Shown here piece by piece: positions 29,901 to 38,559 of a stretch of 64,000 bases of DNA; within the stretch, counting starts at the first letter, position 1, and each line of letters opens with the position of its first letter. The DNA is from Mucilaginibacter kameinonensis. GTDB taxonomy: Bacteria > Bacteroidota > Bacteroidia > Sphingobacteriales > Sphingobacteriaceae. The notes beneath the pieces are model-generated. The model saw only the letters and a program-made list of their open reading frames with translations, did not search any database and had not been told where the DNA came from. The position numbers were made by a program, and so were the translations under genes. The stretch is taken from positions 186,001 to 250,000 of the forward strand of contig NZ_RCWZ01000003.1 in NCBI RefSeq assembly GCF_003675385.1, given 5' to 3'.

Positions 29901-30031
29901 GAAAAGGCCCCCCCGAACCATGGAACGGTACATTCAATTCAAAAAGACTGCCTTCCGGTGTTTATTATTATATGATCAGCTCAAAGAACGGGCGGCAACA
30001 GCTGAGCGGGCCATTGACTATTATTTATTAA
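26870..30031 (+). CDS. T9SS-exported surface protein: propeller, Ig-like repeats, CHU_C-type C-terminal domain
   Basis: The 1,053-residue protein has an N-terminal signal (AFLACIFLLMANSVSGQ, about residues 32-49). The preceding 30 residues may not be translated, so the start is uncertain. Residues of about 55-400 form repeated propeller-like blades (YLWILANNNEVYRV, VVIGTSKGLANYH, LLIGTAKGFYY, VWLGTDNGVYFL), as in two-component-regulator-type propellers. Four to five Ig-like modules of about 90 residues follow (about 420-960), each with a Cys pair and a Y.W(Y/L)KDG core. The last 87 residues (NTFTPNGDGFNDTW, IRVFNRYG, LPSGVYYYMI) are a gliding-motility-type CTD that targets the protein to the type IX secretion system. 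It ends the subtilase operon and would sit on the cell surface. Confidence 0.88.
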   Translation: MAVHIMCRYHLLSTKPSRAIELHIKLIFAVRTAFLACIFLLMANSVSGQDISFHLNKNFLSGKKILKLKRDFHDPYLWILANNNEVYRVNSITMDIDDYSAQFSSFHNYQFIDIAGVSGERVFIATSAPLVLDYNAGAISKFDATVGLSDNVTGIGISNFSGGPVRTGDVVIGTSKGLANYHLDNGEFIYNNIYTGSVNVKIFESTYRKQMFQDNYGSDENPDYFPAIICSYSTVYSVALYRFVESGRKINTGFYSFPTVFSEGGDFLLNIFWGNDSGLYQQAQINGVFNHYLENIPVNKITDIYGFLNFGDPNSSNNSLTRQNLLIGTAKGFYYSASIYGQYTSEGANKLSLFHYDQLGDLAINDICVNSTASDVLNIRSGCENGVWLGTDNGVYFLKPDFADHLDPQTNVKAISFDNAGSENASEMQLCKGSNLHLKVNPYFSENNSIQWLKDGVEIAGQSGDNLSVTETGDYTAIFYNSCENVHVSTNHLKVDIIEAPVISFHYPDVINLCDQQQTTLKTTYDTRYKYRWYKDNLLTGNTGNEFNVTVSGTYKVEVSSCTNSWLTSKSVTVNLSLPTPSIASDKSTYCASDLAVLTSNLSSGAGYTINWYRNGTIMVNDKNLPEIKTALAGNYRVDVKYDSGECIKSSVEKAIQFVQTPTFSFDYDDQIDRCDGESVTLDTHGSTAYQYHWYKDGVLQPNHLPSIQVTLSGKYKVEVSNCPETSISSKEISIIFHSLPVPTIKADKNHYCEGDIAFLSTILSGNTGDFSINWYRNQTLLPEYNGLKSIHTPIAGNYSVVIQNNKGCRQVSAVIQLDFSSSPIVSITKNTQSNLCEGEVITLRASHTEGQLKWSTGDIGEEIKVQHSGIYKVILTSNSGCTAATSIDVQFNPKPVLLIPDATICEFTDETVRVTAPANFVTYTWNGQRSGNTYMIHKAGTVTLTVTDQNGCSATQNIMVNSRCADIHIPNTFTPNGDGFNDTWVISGLETDPSTRIRVFNRYGKEVYERKGPPEPWNGTFNSKRLPSGVYYYMISSKNGRQQLSGPLTIIY

Positions 30032-30065
30032 TCCTGCACCATCAGATTAATGAATAATAGTTAAA

Positions 30066-30566
30066 TCAATATATTTCAACGATTTTTTTGTTAAGATTAA
30101 CGGAAAAAGTCACCATGTTTTGTTCATAAAATGAGCCGTACGCGAATACATAAGATTTTTGCCAATCGGGGAAAGCTGCCCTTGCCTTTTTCTTATTTTT
30201 AAAATTCAAAAGATGAACAATTATCACTGAATCACCTGCTGAATTTACATATCCCAAATATTGACGTCTAAAAGTGCAAAGTAACTGCTTAAGTTTATTT
30301 GCACTGTAATAAGGCCCCAAATCCTTGTAATTTACTTCCGGTCTGTTTTCCGTTAAATATTGCTCTGTCAGCATTAAATTCGGGTAAGCAGGCTCAAATC
30401 GTGAACGCGAGTTTGCAAAACTCAGGTTACCATGCGGATTGTAGTCGCTGCTAAACACCACACCGGCAACTTTACAATTTTCAGAAAGTTTGATGGCTAC
30501 CGGCGTTTGAGCCACAGAAGTGACAGCATAAAGTGCTGCAATCAACATAAACGTTATCTTTTTCAT
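30066..30566 (-). CDS. Small exported protein, candidate immunity to the M91-like RHS toxin
   Basis: The ATG at 30566 overlaps the stop of the RHS gene as ATGA, which implies translational coupling, and gives 166 residues. The signal peptide is clear (MKKITFMLIAALYAVTSVAQ). The mature part is small and unrecognised, with two cysteines (NCKVAG, LLCTF). A gene fused by a 4-bp overlap to a polymorphic-toxin tip is usually the cognate immunity gene. Export would place it in the periplasm, where an incoming toxin could be met. It could alternatively be an accessory secreted protein. A longer frame to 30755 lies inside the toxin gene and is rejected. Confidence 0.55.
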   Translation of the reverse strand: MKKITFMLIAALYAVTSVAQTPVAIKLSENCKVAGVVFSSDYNPHGNLSFANSRSRFEPAYPNLMLTEQYLTENRPEVNYKDLGPYYSANKLKQLLCTFRRQYLGYVNSAGDSVIIVHLLNFKNKKKARAAFPDWQKSYVFAYGSFYEQNMVTFSVNLNKKIVEIY

Positions 30567-33500
30567 TGTGCTGGTATTTTCTTGGAGTAAAAATACGGAA
30601 CTGAAACCGGTCCGATCGGTATGCTGTTTACGGTGCTCGTCCCTCCTAATTTGTTTGTAAAAGGTATCAACAACCTTCCTACATTTTTGTCGTCGTCCTT
30701 TCCGTAGTATTCGCGCAGGGAAAGCCCGTTTTCCGCTCTTATCCTGTTTTCCCAAAACGTAGAATATTTCTCCGCATTATATATTATTTTTCCGTTTGAC
30801 ATTTTAAACCAGGCTTTCTGACCCTCTGCGCCGGTTACTGCATGTAAGAAATCATATGTGTGTGCGAGTTCATGTGCCAGGCCAATGTAACTTGGCCTCG
30901 CTGTTTGCCCCTGGTCATCAATACCACTGTTTCCTGCAAATGGGTCCCATCCAACGCGGGTGCCACTGGTGCTGTTGTTATTATCATCATTATAAGATGA
31001 CACCTGGCGGAGCCAGACCGTCTCCTTGTTGATTTCCAGATCTGAAACTAACTCGTTTCCGGCCGCTCCGCTGCTGATCTTATCCAGGGCATCTTTTGCT
31101 TGTCCCAGGAAACCACGATATTCCTTACTACCATCCTTTTTCACTTTTAACCCTTTTCCGGCATATTCCTTTCCATCAGATCCATAAAGCTTTCCGTTAT
31201 GGTATATGATAGCCTCATTGTTATATATGATCTTTATGGAATCTCCGTTCATATCCAGGGTATTCAAAGGGTTCAGCGCGCCATATTGATATGGGGTCAA
31301 CGCATCATATTTCTCGGCATACCGGTCAACACTTATCCACCTGGCAATGATAGGATCATAGAATCTGGAACCGTAATCATAAAGCTTCAGGTCCGCCTGC
31401 AATTCTTTTTTATTATAAAGATAGTTATTTGGCGGATTCGGACGCGTACCTCGCGCGATATCCAGCCCGTAAGGGTAATAATCATCCGTCTGTACCTGCC
31501 TTGCTGTTCCCGTACCGGTATCGAAGCTCACCCGCGCGTTCCCCAGATGATCGGCAAGCGCATATTCATAATTGTAATTTAAAGGGCCGTCCGGGATCGC
31601 CCTTCCCTCTTCCGTCTGGATAAAGCTCAGTACAGGGGTGATCGTCGTGGTTCCTTCATACTGGATCCCGTCAACATAATCTGTGGTAGCACCGTTTGAT
31701 AGCTTCCTCAATTTCCGGCCCGTCGCATCGTAGACATAGGTGATATTCTTCACAGGTACGGTCTCCGGAAGGTTCAGTAGGTTATAGGTTATCCCGTTAG
31801 CCCCGGTGATGCCTTTGCTGCCGTCCGATACCATGTTCCCGCAAACATCATAACCATAGGCAAATGAACCATGCGTCAGCCCTGCATCACTCAGGGTCTG
31901 GTCGTTGATATTCTGAAGCTGGTTCGTCGTATAGCTTCCGGAGGTATAAGTATAAACCAGGTCGTCTGTCAATGTGGTACTGCCCGTGGTGCGCTGTAGT
32001 TTCAGAATATTGCCTGCCAGGTCGTAGCTGATGTTCTGCTCATTGTTTTTATCCGAGGACAGGCCGTCTTTTAAACGGTTCAACTGATCATACTTATACA
32101 CATACGTCTTATTCATAGCCCCGGGAACGCCCCAGGTCTGTGCTGATATATCCCCGTTATACCGCTTGGATGGGGTCATCGTATTTTCTACATTATCCGT
32201 ATTATACTGCAGGGTCTCCGTAAACAGCGGCGAACTGGCTGACTGCATCCATCCACGCTCATTATAGGTATAGGTTATCGGCTGTTTAAAGCTGCCTCCA
32301 TCGCCGTGAAGGCTTTTGGTAAGCAGTTGGCCCGCTTCATTATAGGATGACTGGGACAATATGATCAGTGATTTCGGATCCACGGGATTCTGGCCATTGG
32401 TGATCCGCTCCAGCGTAGTAAGCTTACGTCCCCAGTTATCATACCCGTATTCATTATATATCGTGAACTGCGTTGCCGCGCTGCCGCTTACATCTTTCCG
32501 GTGGATACGCGTCGTTTTGAACAGTTGGTTGACAAAGCTGTATTCATTAGACACTTCATCATAGTTGTTCACGCTCAGTGCCCCGCCAAGGTAATGCTGG
32601 GTAAAGCTTTTAGCCGCCCGACCTTTATCGTCAAAGTAATGTACAGTCCAAAGCATATCCGGGGTAGTATTGCCCAGGGTATTTAAGACTGCTGTCTTGC
32701 TTCCTGTCAAAACGCCTTTGGTCATACTGCTGTAACCGCTCACCGCAAAGGTAGCTGGGATACCTGTAATATTTGTGTAAGTATAATCATCATAGTAATC
32801 GACCGACAATATTTTATCGGGAACTGGATAGCTCGAAGATGTGTATCCTGTGACGGTGTTTGTGTTATCACGGCTGTCCCATTGCGCGTGGCTGTCCATG
32901 TCCGCCTGCAGGGTGGATAACTGCGCTGCTGTCGCTGTCCAAAGCCCGTTCATGATTACCCGGTTAAGGCCATCGTATTTTGTCACTGTAAACTGATTGA
33001 CAGCCGCCTGACGGGCATCCTGGGTCAGTACCGGCTGGTCCAGCTTATTGTAATATATCTTCTCCCAGCCTTTCCCCGGAAGTTTCTTCTGTGTCAGCCG
33101 CCCCCGCACATCATAACGGTATTGGTAACACACATTATCTATCAGGGCCGGTACCGGCTGAGAAGCATCTGCCTGGCTCATCGGTGTCAGCACATAGGAT
33201 AGGTTGCCCAAATCGTCATATACATAATAAGTCGATATCACCTGTAGCGCAACCGAAGGTACAGTTACATAATTGAACGTCCGCTTGAGCACTATATGCC
33301 CGTTCTTATCCTTATACTCTTCTGTCGTGCCTCCGCGGCCTGACTTCCAGTTCTCATCTCTCATTACCGTTATGTACAGTGAACCCGCAGGGTAATATCC
33401 GTCTGTACCGCTTCCACGGCTTAGCGTACGGCTCTGATCTGCATTGATGCTGACACGATATAATGCTGCGGAATACGCATTCGCCGTATCGGACGCAAAG

Positions 33501-36500
33501 GTGATCGTGTTATTCGTATAATAGTCTAATTTTTTGGTATGCCCGAAAGGGCCTGCCGGGTCCGGCTGCCAGTCTACACCAGGACCGCCTTGTTCGGTTA
33601 TCCGGGACAACGATGAACTCTCAAACCGGCTTACTGATACCGGCTGCGGGTTATATACCATGCCGCTCCCCTGCTGTGCGCCGGAAACCGCCGTGCTTCC
33701 GACCGGGTAATAGAATGCCCACAAACCATCCCCCGTGGACAGCGCATTCGGTTTATAGCTCCCGTTGCTGCCGGACAGGTCGCTCAGCGCATAAGGTAAG
33801 TACTTTTTGTCTTCCCGTCCGTACTGATCATAAGACCTTGCCTGAACTACGTCCCGCCCGTTAAAAGAGCCTTTTACCTGTACCAGCTGTACCGGACGGC
33901 CGAGCCCGTCTATGTACGAGATGCTCTGACGTACCTGGCAGGCAGTGTTGCCTGCATTATCCGGGTTGATCCCTTCTTTCAGCGGAACGCTTGTCATGAT
34001 ATAATTCCGGTCCTGGCTTGGTGCCGTATTCAATGCCACACAGGCTGTTACGATCACGGCCGACGACGCGCTGTTTACGTTCACCCCGTTGCTCTGGGTA
34101 ACAACCCGGTAGTATACCGTTGCCGCACCTGCCGGCGGAAGGTAGCTCTGCGCTGTTGCTCCGCTGATATTCGTAAAGGTCGTATTGTCCGCCGACTGCT
34201 GCCATTGATAGGTATATGTCCCGCTACCCCCAGTTCCTGCTCCTACCGTAAACGCTACCGGGCTTGTGTTCGGCGGGATCGTCTGGCTTAACGGGCTGAT
34301 CTGCCCGCTTAACAGTTGCGGATACACCGTCACGGTCAGCGTGTTGCTCGTGGCAATCGCCCCGTTACTCGTTACTACACGACGGTACGTCGTTGTCGAA
34401 GTCAGGTTCACAGGGCCGTAACCTGATCCTGTCGCCCCTGTAATATTGGTATAAGTACCGCCAGTTCCAGGCGCGCTCTGCCATTGATAGCTATAAGTAC
34501 CGTTCCCGCCTGATGCCCCCGAACTGAACAGGGTCACCGCAGCATTATAATTCAACGTTGTCGCCGAGGCTGTCACCGTTCCTGCGGAGACTTGCGGGTA
34601 AACAGTTACCGTTGCCGTCGCTGTACTGGCCGATATCCCGTTACTGCTCACCTTACGCTGGTAATACACCGTAGAGATCAGTGCACCAGGCGTATAAGAT
34701 ACGCCCGTCGCCCCGCTGATATCCGTAAATGGCCCTCCCGCTGCTGCCGAGCTCTGCCACTGGTAAGTAAATGTTCCGTTACCCCCGCCTGCTGTCGCCG
34801 TCATCGCCGCCGGCACCGCGCCATAATTGATCGTTTGCGATGCAGGGCTGATCGTTCCCGCTGTCAGCTGAGGATTAACAGTTACCGTCACCTGATTGCT
34901 GGTCGCCGTTACGCCATTACTGGTCAACACAACCCGGTAGGATGTTGTTGCCGTCAGCGGACCGGGATTATAGCTCTGCGCCGTTGCTCCCGTGATGTTG
35001 GTAAACGTCCCCCCTGTTCCCGGTGCGCTTTGCCATTGATAAGTATAGGTGCCGTTGCCCCCGGTACCCGCCGCCGAGCTCAATGCTGCAGGACTGGTAT
35101 TGTAATTGATCGTCTGCGTTCCCGTAACCGCTCCCGCCACAAGCTGCGGATAAACTGTCACTGTCGCCGTATTGCTCGTAGCACTCGCCCCGTTGCTGGT
35201 AGCAACACGACGGTATGTCGTCGTTGCCGTCAGGTTGGCGGGCGCATAGCTGCTGCCCGTCGCCCCGCTGATATCCGTATAGGTGCCACCTGTTCCCGGC
35301 GAGCTTTGCCATTGATAAGTATAAGTGCCGTTACCGCCCGTAGCGGCTGATCCGGACAGCGTAGCCGATGCATTATAATTGATCGTTGAGGGCGACGCGC
35401 TTATACTACCTGGTGACAATTGAGGATATACCGTCACTGCCGCCGCTGCCGTACTTACCGTAACGCCGTTACTGCTAACATTTCGCTGATAATACGTGGT
35501 TGACGTCAGGGCCCCCGGTGTATACGTCGCAGCTGTTGCGCCGCTGATCGCGGAGAAAGGGCCGCCTGACGCTGCTGAACTCTGCCACTGGTAGGTGTAA
35601 CTGCCGTTCCCTCCGCTTGCCGTGGCCGTCATCGTGGCCGGCACCGCCCCATAATTGATCGTTTGAGAACCCGGAGAAAGGGTACCTGTCTGTAACTGCG
35701 GGTATACCGTCACCGTTACCGTATTCCCCGTAGCCGTTGCACCATTGCTCGTGGACACCAACCGGTAGTACACCGTCGACGTCAACGCCCCGGGACTGTA
35801 CGTTAGTGCGGTTGCCCCGCTGATATCCGTAAATGGCCCGCCTGAATTTACTGAGCTTTGCCACTGGTAGCTATAGCTCCCGTTACCGCCCGTAGCCGCA
35901 GCCGAACTCAGGCCGGCGGGCGACGTGTTATAATTGATACTTTGAGTACCGCTTGCTGTTCCGGCCACCACCTGAGGGTAAACCGTTACTGTTAACGTAT
36001 TGCTTGTCGCCGGCGCACCGTTGCTGGTCACCACCCGCCGGTAGGTCGTTGTCGCCGTCAGGTTCACCGGGCCGTAGTTCGCTCCCGTGGCCCCGGAAAT
36101 GTCCGTATACGTGCCACCGCTTCCCGGTGAGCTCTGCCATTGGTAAACATAGCTCCCATTTCCGCCCCCGGGGGCCGTACCGCTCAGGCTCACCGCTGTA
36201 TTATAATTAACAGTACCTGTCGCTGTACTTATACTTCCGGGGCTCACCTGTGGGTACACCGTAGTTGTATAGATCCCCGTATAAACCGTCTCTGTATTAC
36301 AGCTTACGCGCAGACGGTAGCCCGTCGTCGCTGTCAGGTTTCCAGGCGTATAACTAAGTCCCGTAGCGCCGCCAATGTCCGTGAAGGTGTTATTCCCATC
36401 TGTACTTTGCTGCCACTGGTATCCGTAACTTCCGCCGCAGTTACCACCGGTTGCCGCAGCCGCACTGATCGTTCCTGGAGCACTGTTGTAGTTTATACTT

Positions 36501-37468
36501 GACCCTGCGGAGCTGATGTTACCTGCCGCCAGATGAGGGTAAACATTTACTACCGCCGTACTCGAATTGGCTGATTCACTGCCGCAGGTCACACGCAACT
36601 GATAATACATCGTCTGCGTCAGTACAGGTGGGCTATACGATGAGGATGTCGCCCCTGAGATAGGCGAAAACGAACTCCCGTTAAAGGAATTCAACCACTG
36701 ATAACTATAGCTCCCGCCGCAATTACCGCCCGAATTGATCGTGTTCACGCTAAGCGAACCTGGTGCTGAACCGCTGAAAATAGTCTGCGTGGAGGGTAAG
36801 GCTGTACCTCCGTTCAGCGGAGGCAATACATTGACGACAGCGGTACCCGAATAGCCGTTCTGGTAGGCATTCGAAACCACGTAACGCCGGTAATATGTCG
36901 TTACCGCCGGCACCCCCGAAAAACTCAGGTTCTGGCCCGTTGCCCCGGAGATATCAGACCAGTTAGACTGGTCTGTGCTTTGCTGCCACTGATAATTATA
37001 CGTTACCGGCGAACACCCCCCATATGTTGCCGCCGTGCAGCTGATCGTTCCAGGTGTCGTATTATACACCGTTTGGCTTGCATTACCGGATATCGTTCCC
37101 GGTACCAGCGCTGACGTCCCGCTGACGTTCAGCGTTGCACTCGGCCCCGAGGGACTGTAAACGTGCACGTTAACCGTACAGGAGGACGAATTCCAAACCA
37201 CCGTGATCGAGGACAGGCCCGTACCGTTCTGGCTGATCGATCCCGTCGCCGTAATCGTCCCCCCGCTTATCTGCCATTGCGTTGGATAACCCGAGGTATA
37301 ACTGCTGCTCACACTATACGTGTTGCTCTGACCTATCGTCGCACATGTCGGCCCTGATATCGTCATCTGGCCAGATGCCCCCACACCCGAAAAACATAAA
37401 ACAATGAACAATATCATCCCGATATAACGACCCGTAACCCGGGCCATACTGCTCCTTTTCATACTCAA
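30563..37468 (-). CDS. RHS polymorphic toxin with Ig-like stalk and M91-like metallopeptidase tip
   Basis: The 2,301-residue protein has a signal peptide (about 1-34, VLCFSGVGASGQ) and a stalk of about ten tandem Ig-like repeats of 85-90 residues (to about 1130, each with YQWQ and an ISGAT core and a V.VYPQ boundary). A DUF6443 segment (NYIMTSVPLKEG) and an RHS/YD-repeat core (about 1150-2047) follow, ending RFYDPIIARWISVD. The tip (2048-2301) is unique to this copy and contains HELAH at 2199-2203 followed by ENRIRAENGLSLREYYG. That combination resembles the M91 effector metallopeptidases, so it is a predicted zinc protease toxin. The core would form the RHS cage. Transcription probably continues from the 45-49 kb genes. 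Confidence 0.88.
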   Translation of the reverse strand: MSMKRSSMARVTGRYIGMILFIVLCFSGVGASGQMTISGPTCATIGQSNTYSVSSSYTSGYPTQWQISGGTITATGSISQNGTGLSSITVVWNSSSCTVNVHVYSPSGPSATLNVSGTSALVPGTISGNASQTVYNTTPGTISCTAATYGGCSPVTYNYQWQQSTDQSNWSDISGATGQNLSFSGVPAVTTYYRRYVVSNAYQNGYSGTAVVNVLPPLNGGTALPSTQTIFSGSAPGSLSVNTINSGGNCGGSYSYQWLNSFNGSSFSPISGATSSSYSPPVLTQTMYYQLRVTCGSESANSSTAVVNVYPHLAAGNISSAGSSINYNSAPGTISAAAATGGNCGGSYGYQWQQSTDGNNTFTDIGGATGLSYTPGNLTATTGYRLRVSCNTETVYTGIYTTTVYPQVSPGSISTATGTVNYNTAVSLSGTAPGGGNGSYVYQWQSSPGSGGTYTDISGATGANYGPVNLTATTTYRRVVTSNGAPATSNTLTVTVYPQVVAGTASGTQSINYNTSPAGLSSAAATGGNGSYSYQWQSSVNSGGPFTDISGATALTYSPGALTSTVYYRLVSTSNGATATGNTVTVTVYPQLQTGTLSPGSQTINYGAVPATMTATASGGNGSYTYQWQSSAASGGPFSAISGATAATYTPGALTSTTYYQRNVSSNGVTVSTAAAAVTVYPQLSPGSISASPSTINYNASATLSGSAATGGNGTYTYQWQSSPGTGGTYTDISGATGSSYAPANLTATTTYRRVATSNGASATSNTATVTVYPQLVAGAVTGTQTINYNTSPAALSSAAGTGGNGTYTYQWQSAPGTGGTFTNITGATAQSYNPGPLTATTSYRVVLTSNGVTATSNQVTVTVNPQLTAGTISPASQTINYGAVPAAMTATAGGGNGTFTYQWQSSAAAGGPFTDISGATGVSYTPGALISTVYYQRKVSSNGISASTATATVTVYPQVSAGTVTASATTLNYNAAVTLFSSGASGGNGTYSYQWQSAPGTGGTYTNITGATGSGYGPVNLTSTTTYRRVVTSNGAIATSNTLTVTVYPQLLSGQISPLSQTIPPNTSPVAFTVGAGTGGSGTYTYQWQQSADNTTFTNISGATAQSYLPPAGAATVYYRVVTQSNGVNVNSASSAVIVTACVALNTAPSQDRNYIMTSVPLKEGINPDNAGNTACQVRQSISYIDGLGRPVQLVQVKGSFNGRDVVQARSYDQYGREDKKYLPYALSDLSGSNGSYKPNALSTGDGLWAFYYPVGSTAVSGAQQGSGMVYNPQPVSVSRFESSSLSRITEQGGPGVDWQPDPAGPFGHTKKLDYYTNNTITFASDTANAYSAALYRVSINADQSRTLSRGSGTDGYYPAGSLYITVMRDENWKSGRGGTTEEYKDKNGHIVLKRTFNYVTVPSVALQVISTYYVYDDLGNLSYVLTPMSQADASQPVPALIDNVCYQYRYDVRGRLTQKKLPGKGWEKIYYNKLDQPVLTQDARQAAVNQFTVTKYDGLNRVIMNGLWTATAAQLSTLQADMDSHAQWDSRDNTNTVTGYTSSSYPVPDKILSVDYYDDYTYTNITGIPATFAVSGYSSMTKGVLTGSKTAVLNTLGNTTPDMLWTVHYFDDKGRAAKSFTQHYLGGALSVNNYDEVSNEYSFVNQLFKTTRIHRKDVSGSAATQFTIYNEYGYDNWGRKLTTLERITNGQNPVDPKSLIILSQSSYNEAGQLLTKSLHGDGGSFKQPITYTYNERGWMQSASSPLFTETLQYNTDNVENTMTPSKRYNGDISAQTWGVPGAMNKTYVYKYDQLNRLKDGLSSDKNNEQNISYDLAGNILKLQRTTGSTTLTDDLVYTYTSGSYTTNQLQNINDQTLSDAGLTHGSFAYGYDVCGNMVSDGSKGITGANGITYNLLNLPETVPVKNITYVYDATGRKLRKLSNGATTDYVDGIQYEGTTTITPVLSFIQTEEGRAIPDGPLNYNYEYALADHLGNARVSFDTGTGTARQVQTDDYYPYGLDIARGTRPNPPNNYLYNKKELQADLKLYDYGSRFYDPIIARWISVDRYAEKYDALTPYQYGALNPLNTLDMNGDSIKIIYNNEAIIYHNGKLYGSDGKEYAGKGLKVKKDGSKEYRGFLGQAKDALDKISSGAAGNELVSDLEINKETVWLRQVSSYNDDNNNSTSGTRVGWDPFAGNSGIDDQGQTARPSYIGLAHELAHTYDFLHAVTGAEGQKAWFKMSNGKIIYNAEKYSTFWENRIRAENGLSLREYYGKDDDKNVGRLLIPFTNKLGGTSTVNSIPIGPVSVPYFYSKKIPAQ

Positions 37469-37506
37469 TCTGTGATAAATTATTGGTCTCGGTTATTGCT
37501 GGTAAT
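31326..37506. repeat. 6,181-bp direct repeat, downstream copy
   Basis: This segment matches 39346-45526 at a constant offset of 8,020 bp, with no difference found in the lines I compared. It begins at the codons for the end of the RHS core (ISVD) and ends 38 bp upstream of the RHS start codon. The last 13 bases (37494-37506) encode the end of the gene that precedes the other copy (YQQ-stop), a gene that is absent here. Confidence 0.9.
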
Positions 37507-38121
37507 AAAGACCAACCGGTCCTTAATGTTGTAAATCAATTAAAACACAATCCGCTTTGCAAGCAATCATGGACAATTTGAAAATATGCTGCCAATCCCT
37601 TCAACGCCCTGCAATATGCAGTCGCACCGGAATTCTTTCTTTTCAACTGTGCATGATAAATGATGCTTATTATTTGCCATCTGAATAAGAAACAAAGGTT
37701 GAAAATACGGCTGCGCAACTTTTCTAAATTTCAAGAAAAAGTGACCCTTTGCGGAAACCGGAATACTGACGCTTCAGTTTTAAAGGCTAAAATAGGTCGT
37801 CGCAGGGCAGGAGCAGTTATTGTTGTCATATATGATAAGTGGTTTATATAGTATTTCGTGTCCGCTGATGCTGACTGTGTTCTCTTCAGTTGTTACCGAT
37901 TAAGTGCTTTTGATCGGCCATCATCCTGCCATCCGCATATTTCTTATTTGAGAAACACTAAAAGTCGCCCTTGATAAATAAAAGTATAACGTTCCGATAC
38001 TGCCATCAAACCAGCACCTACGTTTAACATTATTTCCTATACCGGAAAATCAAGTATCCCAATATGCTCCAATCTAAAATCGCCAAGATAAAGGTCCATT
38101 GGATGGGACGCGCCCAATCTG
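37507..38121. other. Intergenic region between the two RHS modules, 615 bp
   Basis: No supported gene. Short open frames on both strands lack recognisable signals. Position and AT-rich composition would fit decayed remains of an earlier immunity or tip gene, but I could not identify any. Confidence 0.4.
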
Positions 38122-38559
38122 CTAAAATTTCAAAATGAACAACTCCTTGTCATTACCTTTTTTAAAATAATAAATCCTGTGGCGATTGGTATGCTTTAAC
38201 TCGTATGCGACCGTATCGGAGTTAACCTTCATTAACTTCTTATCTATTAAACTGAACTCTACTTTTGCTTGCAGATCGTTCTCTTCCAGAAAATTTTTGA
38301 GCTTTAAAAATTCGTCCCTCTTGAATTCAAGAAAACCTTCTGATTTCCAGAACTGCACATCATTAAGTGTTCCGTCCTCATCAAACCCCTCAATGGTTTT
38401 CACTACATAAGTATTATTCCGGTATCTGATAATTTCACCTGTACTCGGTACCGGAAAATGTTTTTCAATTCTTCTCGCGGTTAACCGTTCACGTACTTTA
38501 ATCCTCTGATGGATACCTAAAAACAGGAAGGCCAGTGTTATTAATAATATTTTCTTCAT
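38122..38559 (-). CDS. Small membrane-anchored protein, candidate immunity to the second RHS toxin
   Basis: The 145-residue protein starts by ATGA overlap with the stop of the second RHS gene. An N-terminal hydrophobic segment (residues 3-16, KILLITLAFLFLGI) is followed by a strongly basic stretch, so it is probably a membrane anchor with the domain outside or inside unresolved. The remaining 110 residues are charged and compact, and I recognise no family. Overlap, size and position match an immunity protein for the toxin tip encoded immediately upstream. It shares no visible similarity with the other candidate immunity protein, as expected for unrelated tips. Confidence 0.55.
   Translation of the reverse strand: MKKILLITLAFLFLGIHQRIKVRERLTARRIEKHFPVPSTGEIIRYRNNTYVVKTIEGFDEDGTLNDVQFWKSEGFLEFKRDEFLKLKNFLEENDLQAKVEFSLIDKKLMKVNSDTVAYELKHTNRHRIYYFKKGNDKELFILKF

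Noticed and set aside
30567..30755. Upstream extension of the candidate immunity gene
   Set aside because: It lies inside the coding region of the toxin tip, and a proper signal peptide starts at 30566.
34592..35350. 252-codon plus-strand open frame rich in Arg and Cys, with an identical copy at 42612-43370
   Set aside because: It lies antisense to the Ig-like repeats of the RHS genes. Its composition reflects the complement of Thr/Ala/Gly codons, and its duplication follows from the 6.18-kb repeat.
33990..37370. Tandem repeats that could suggest a CRISPR or satellite array
   Set aside because: The period (about 260 bp) and continuous coding of Ig-like domains explain them; there are no short identical repeats with unique spacers.
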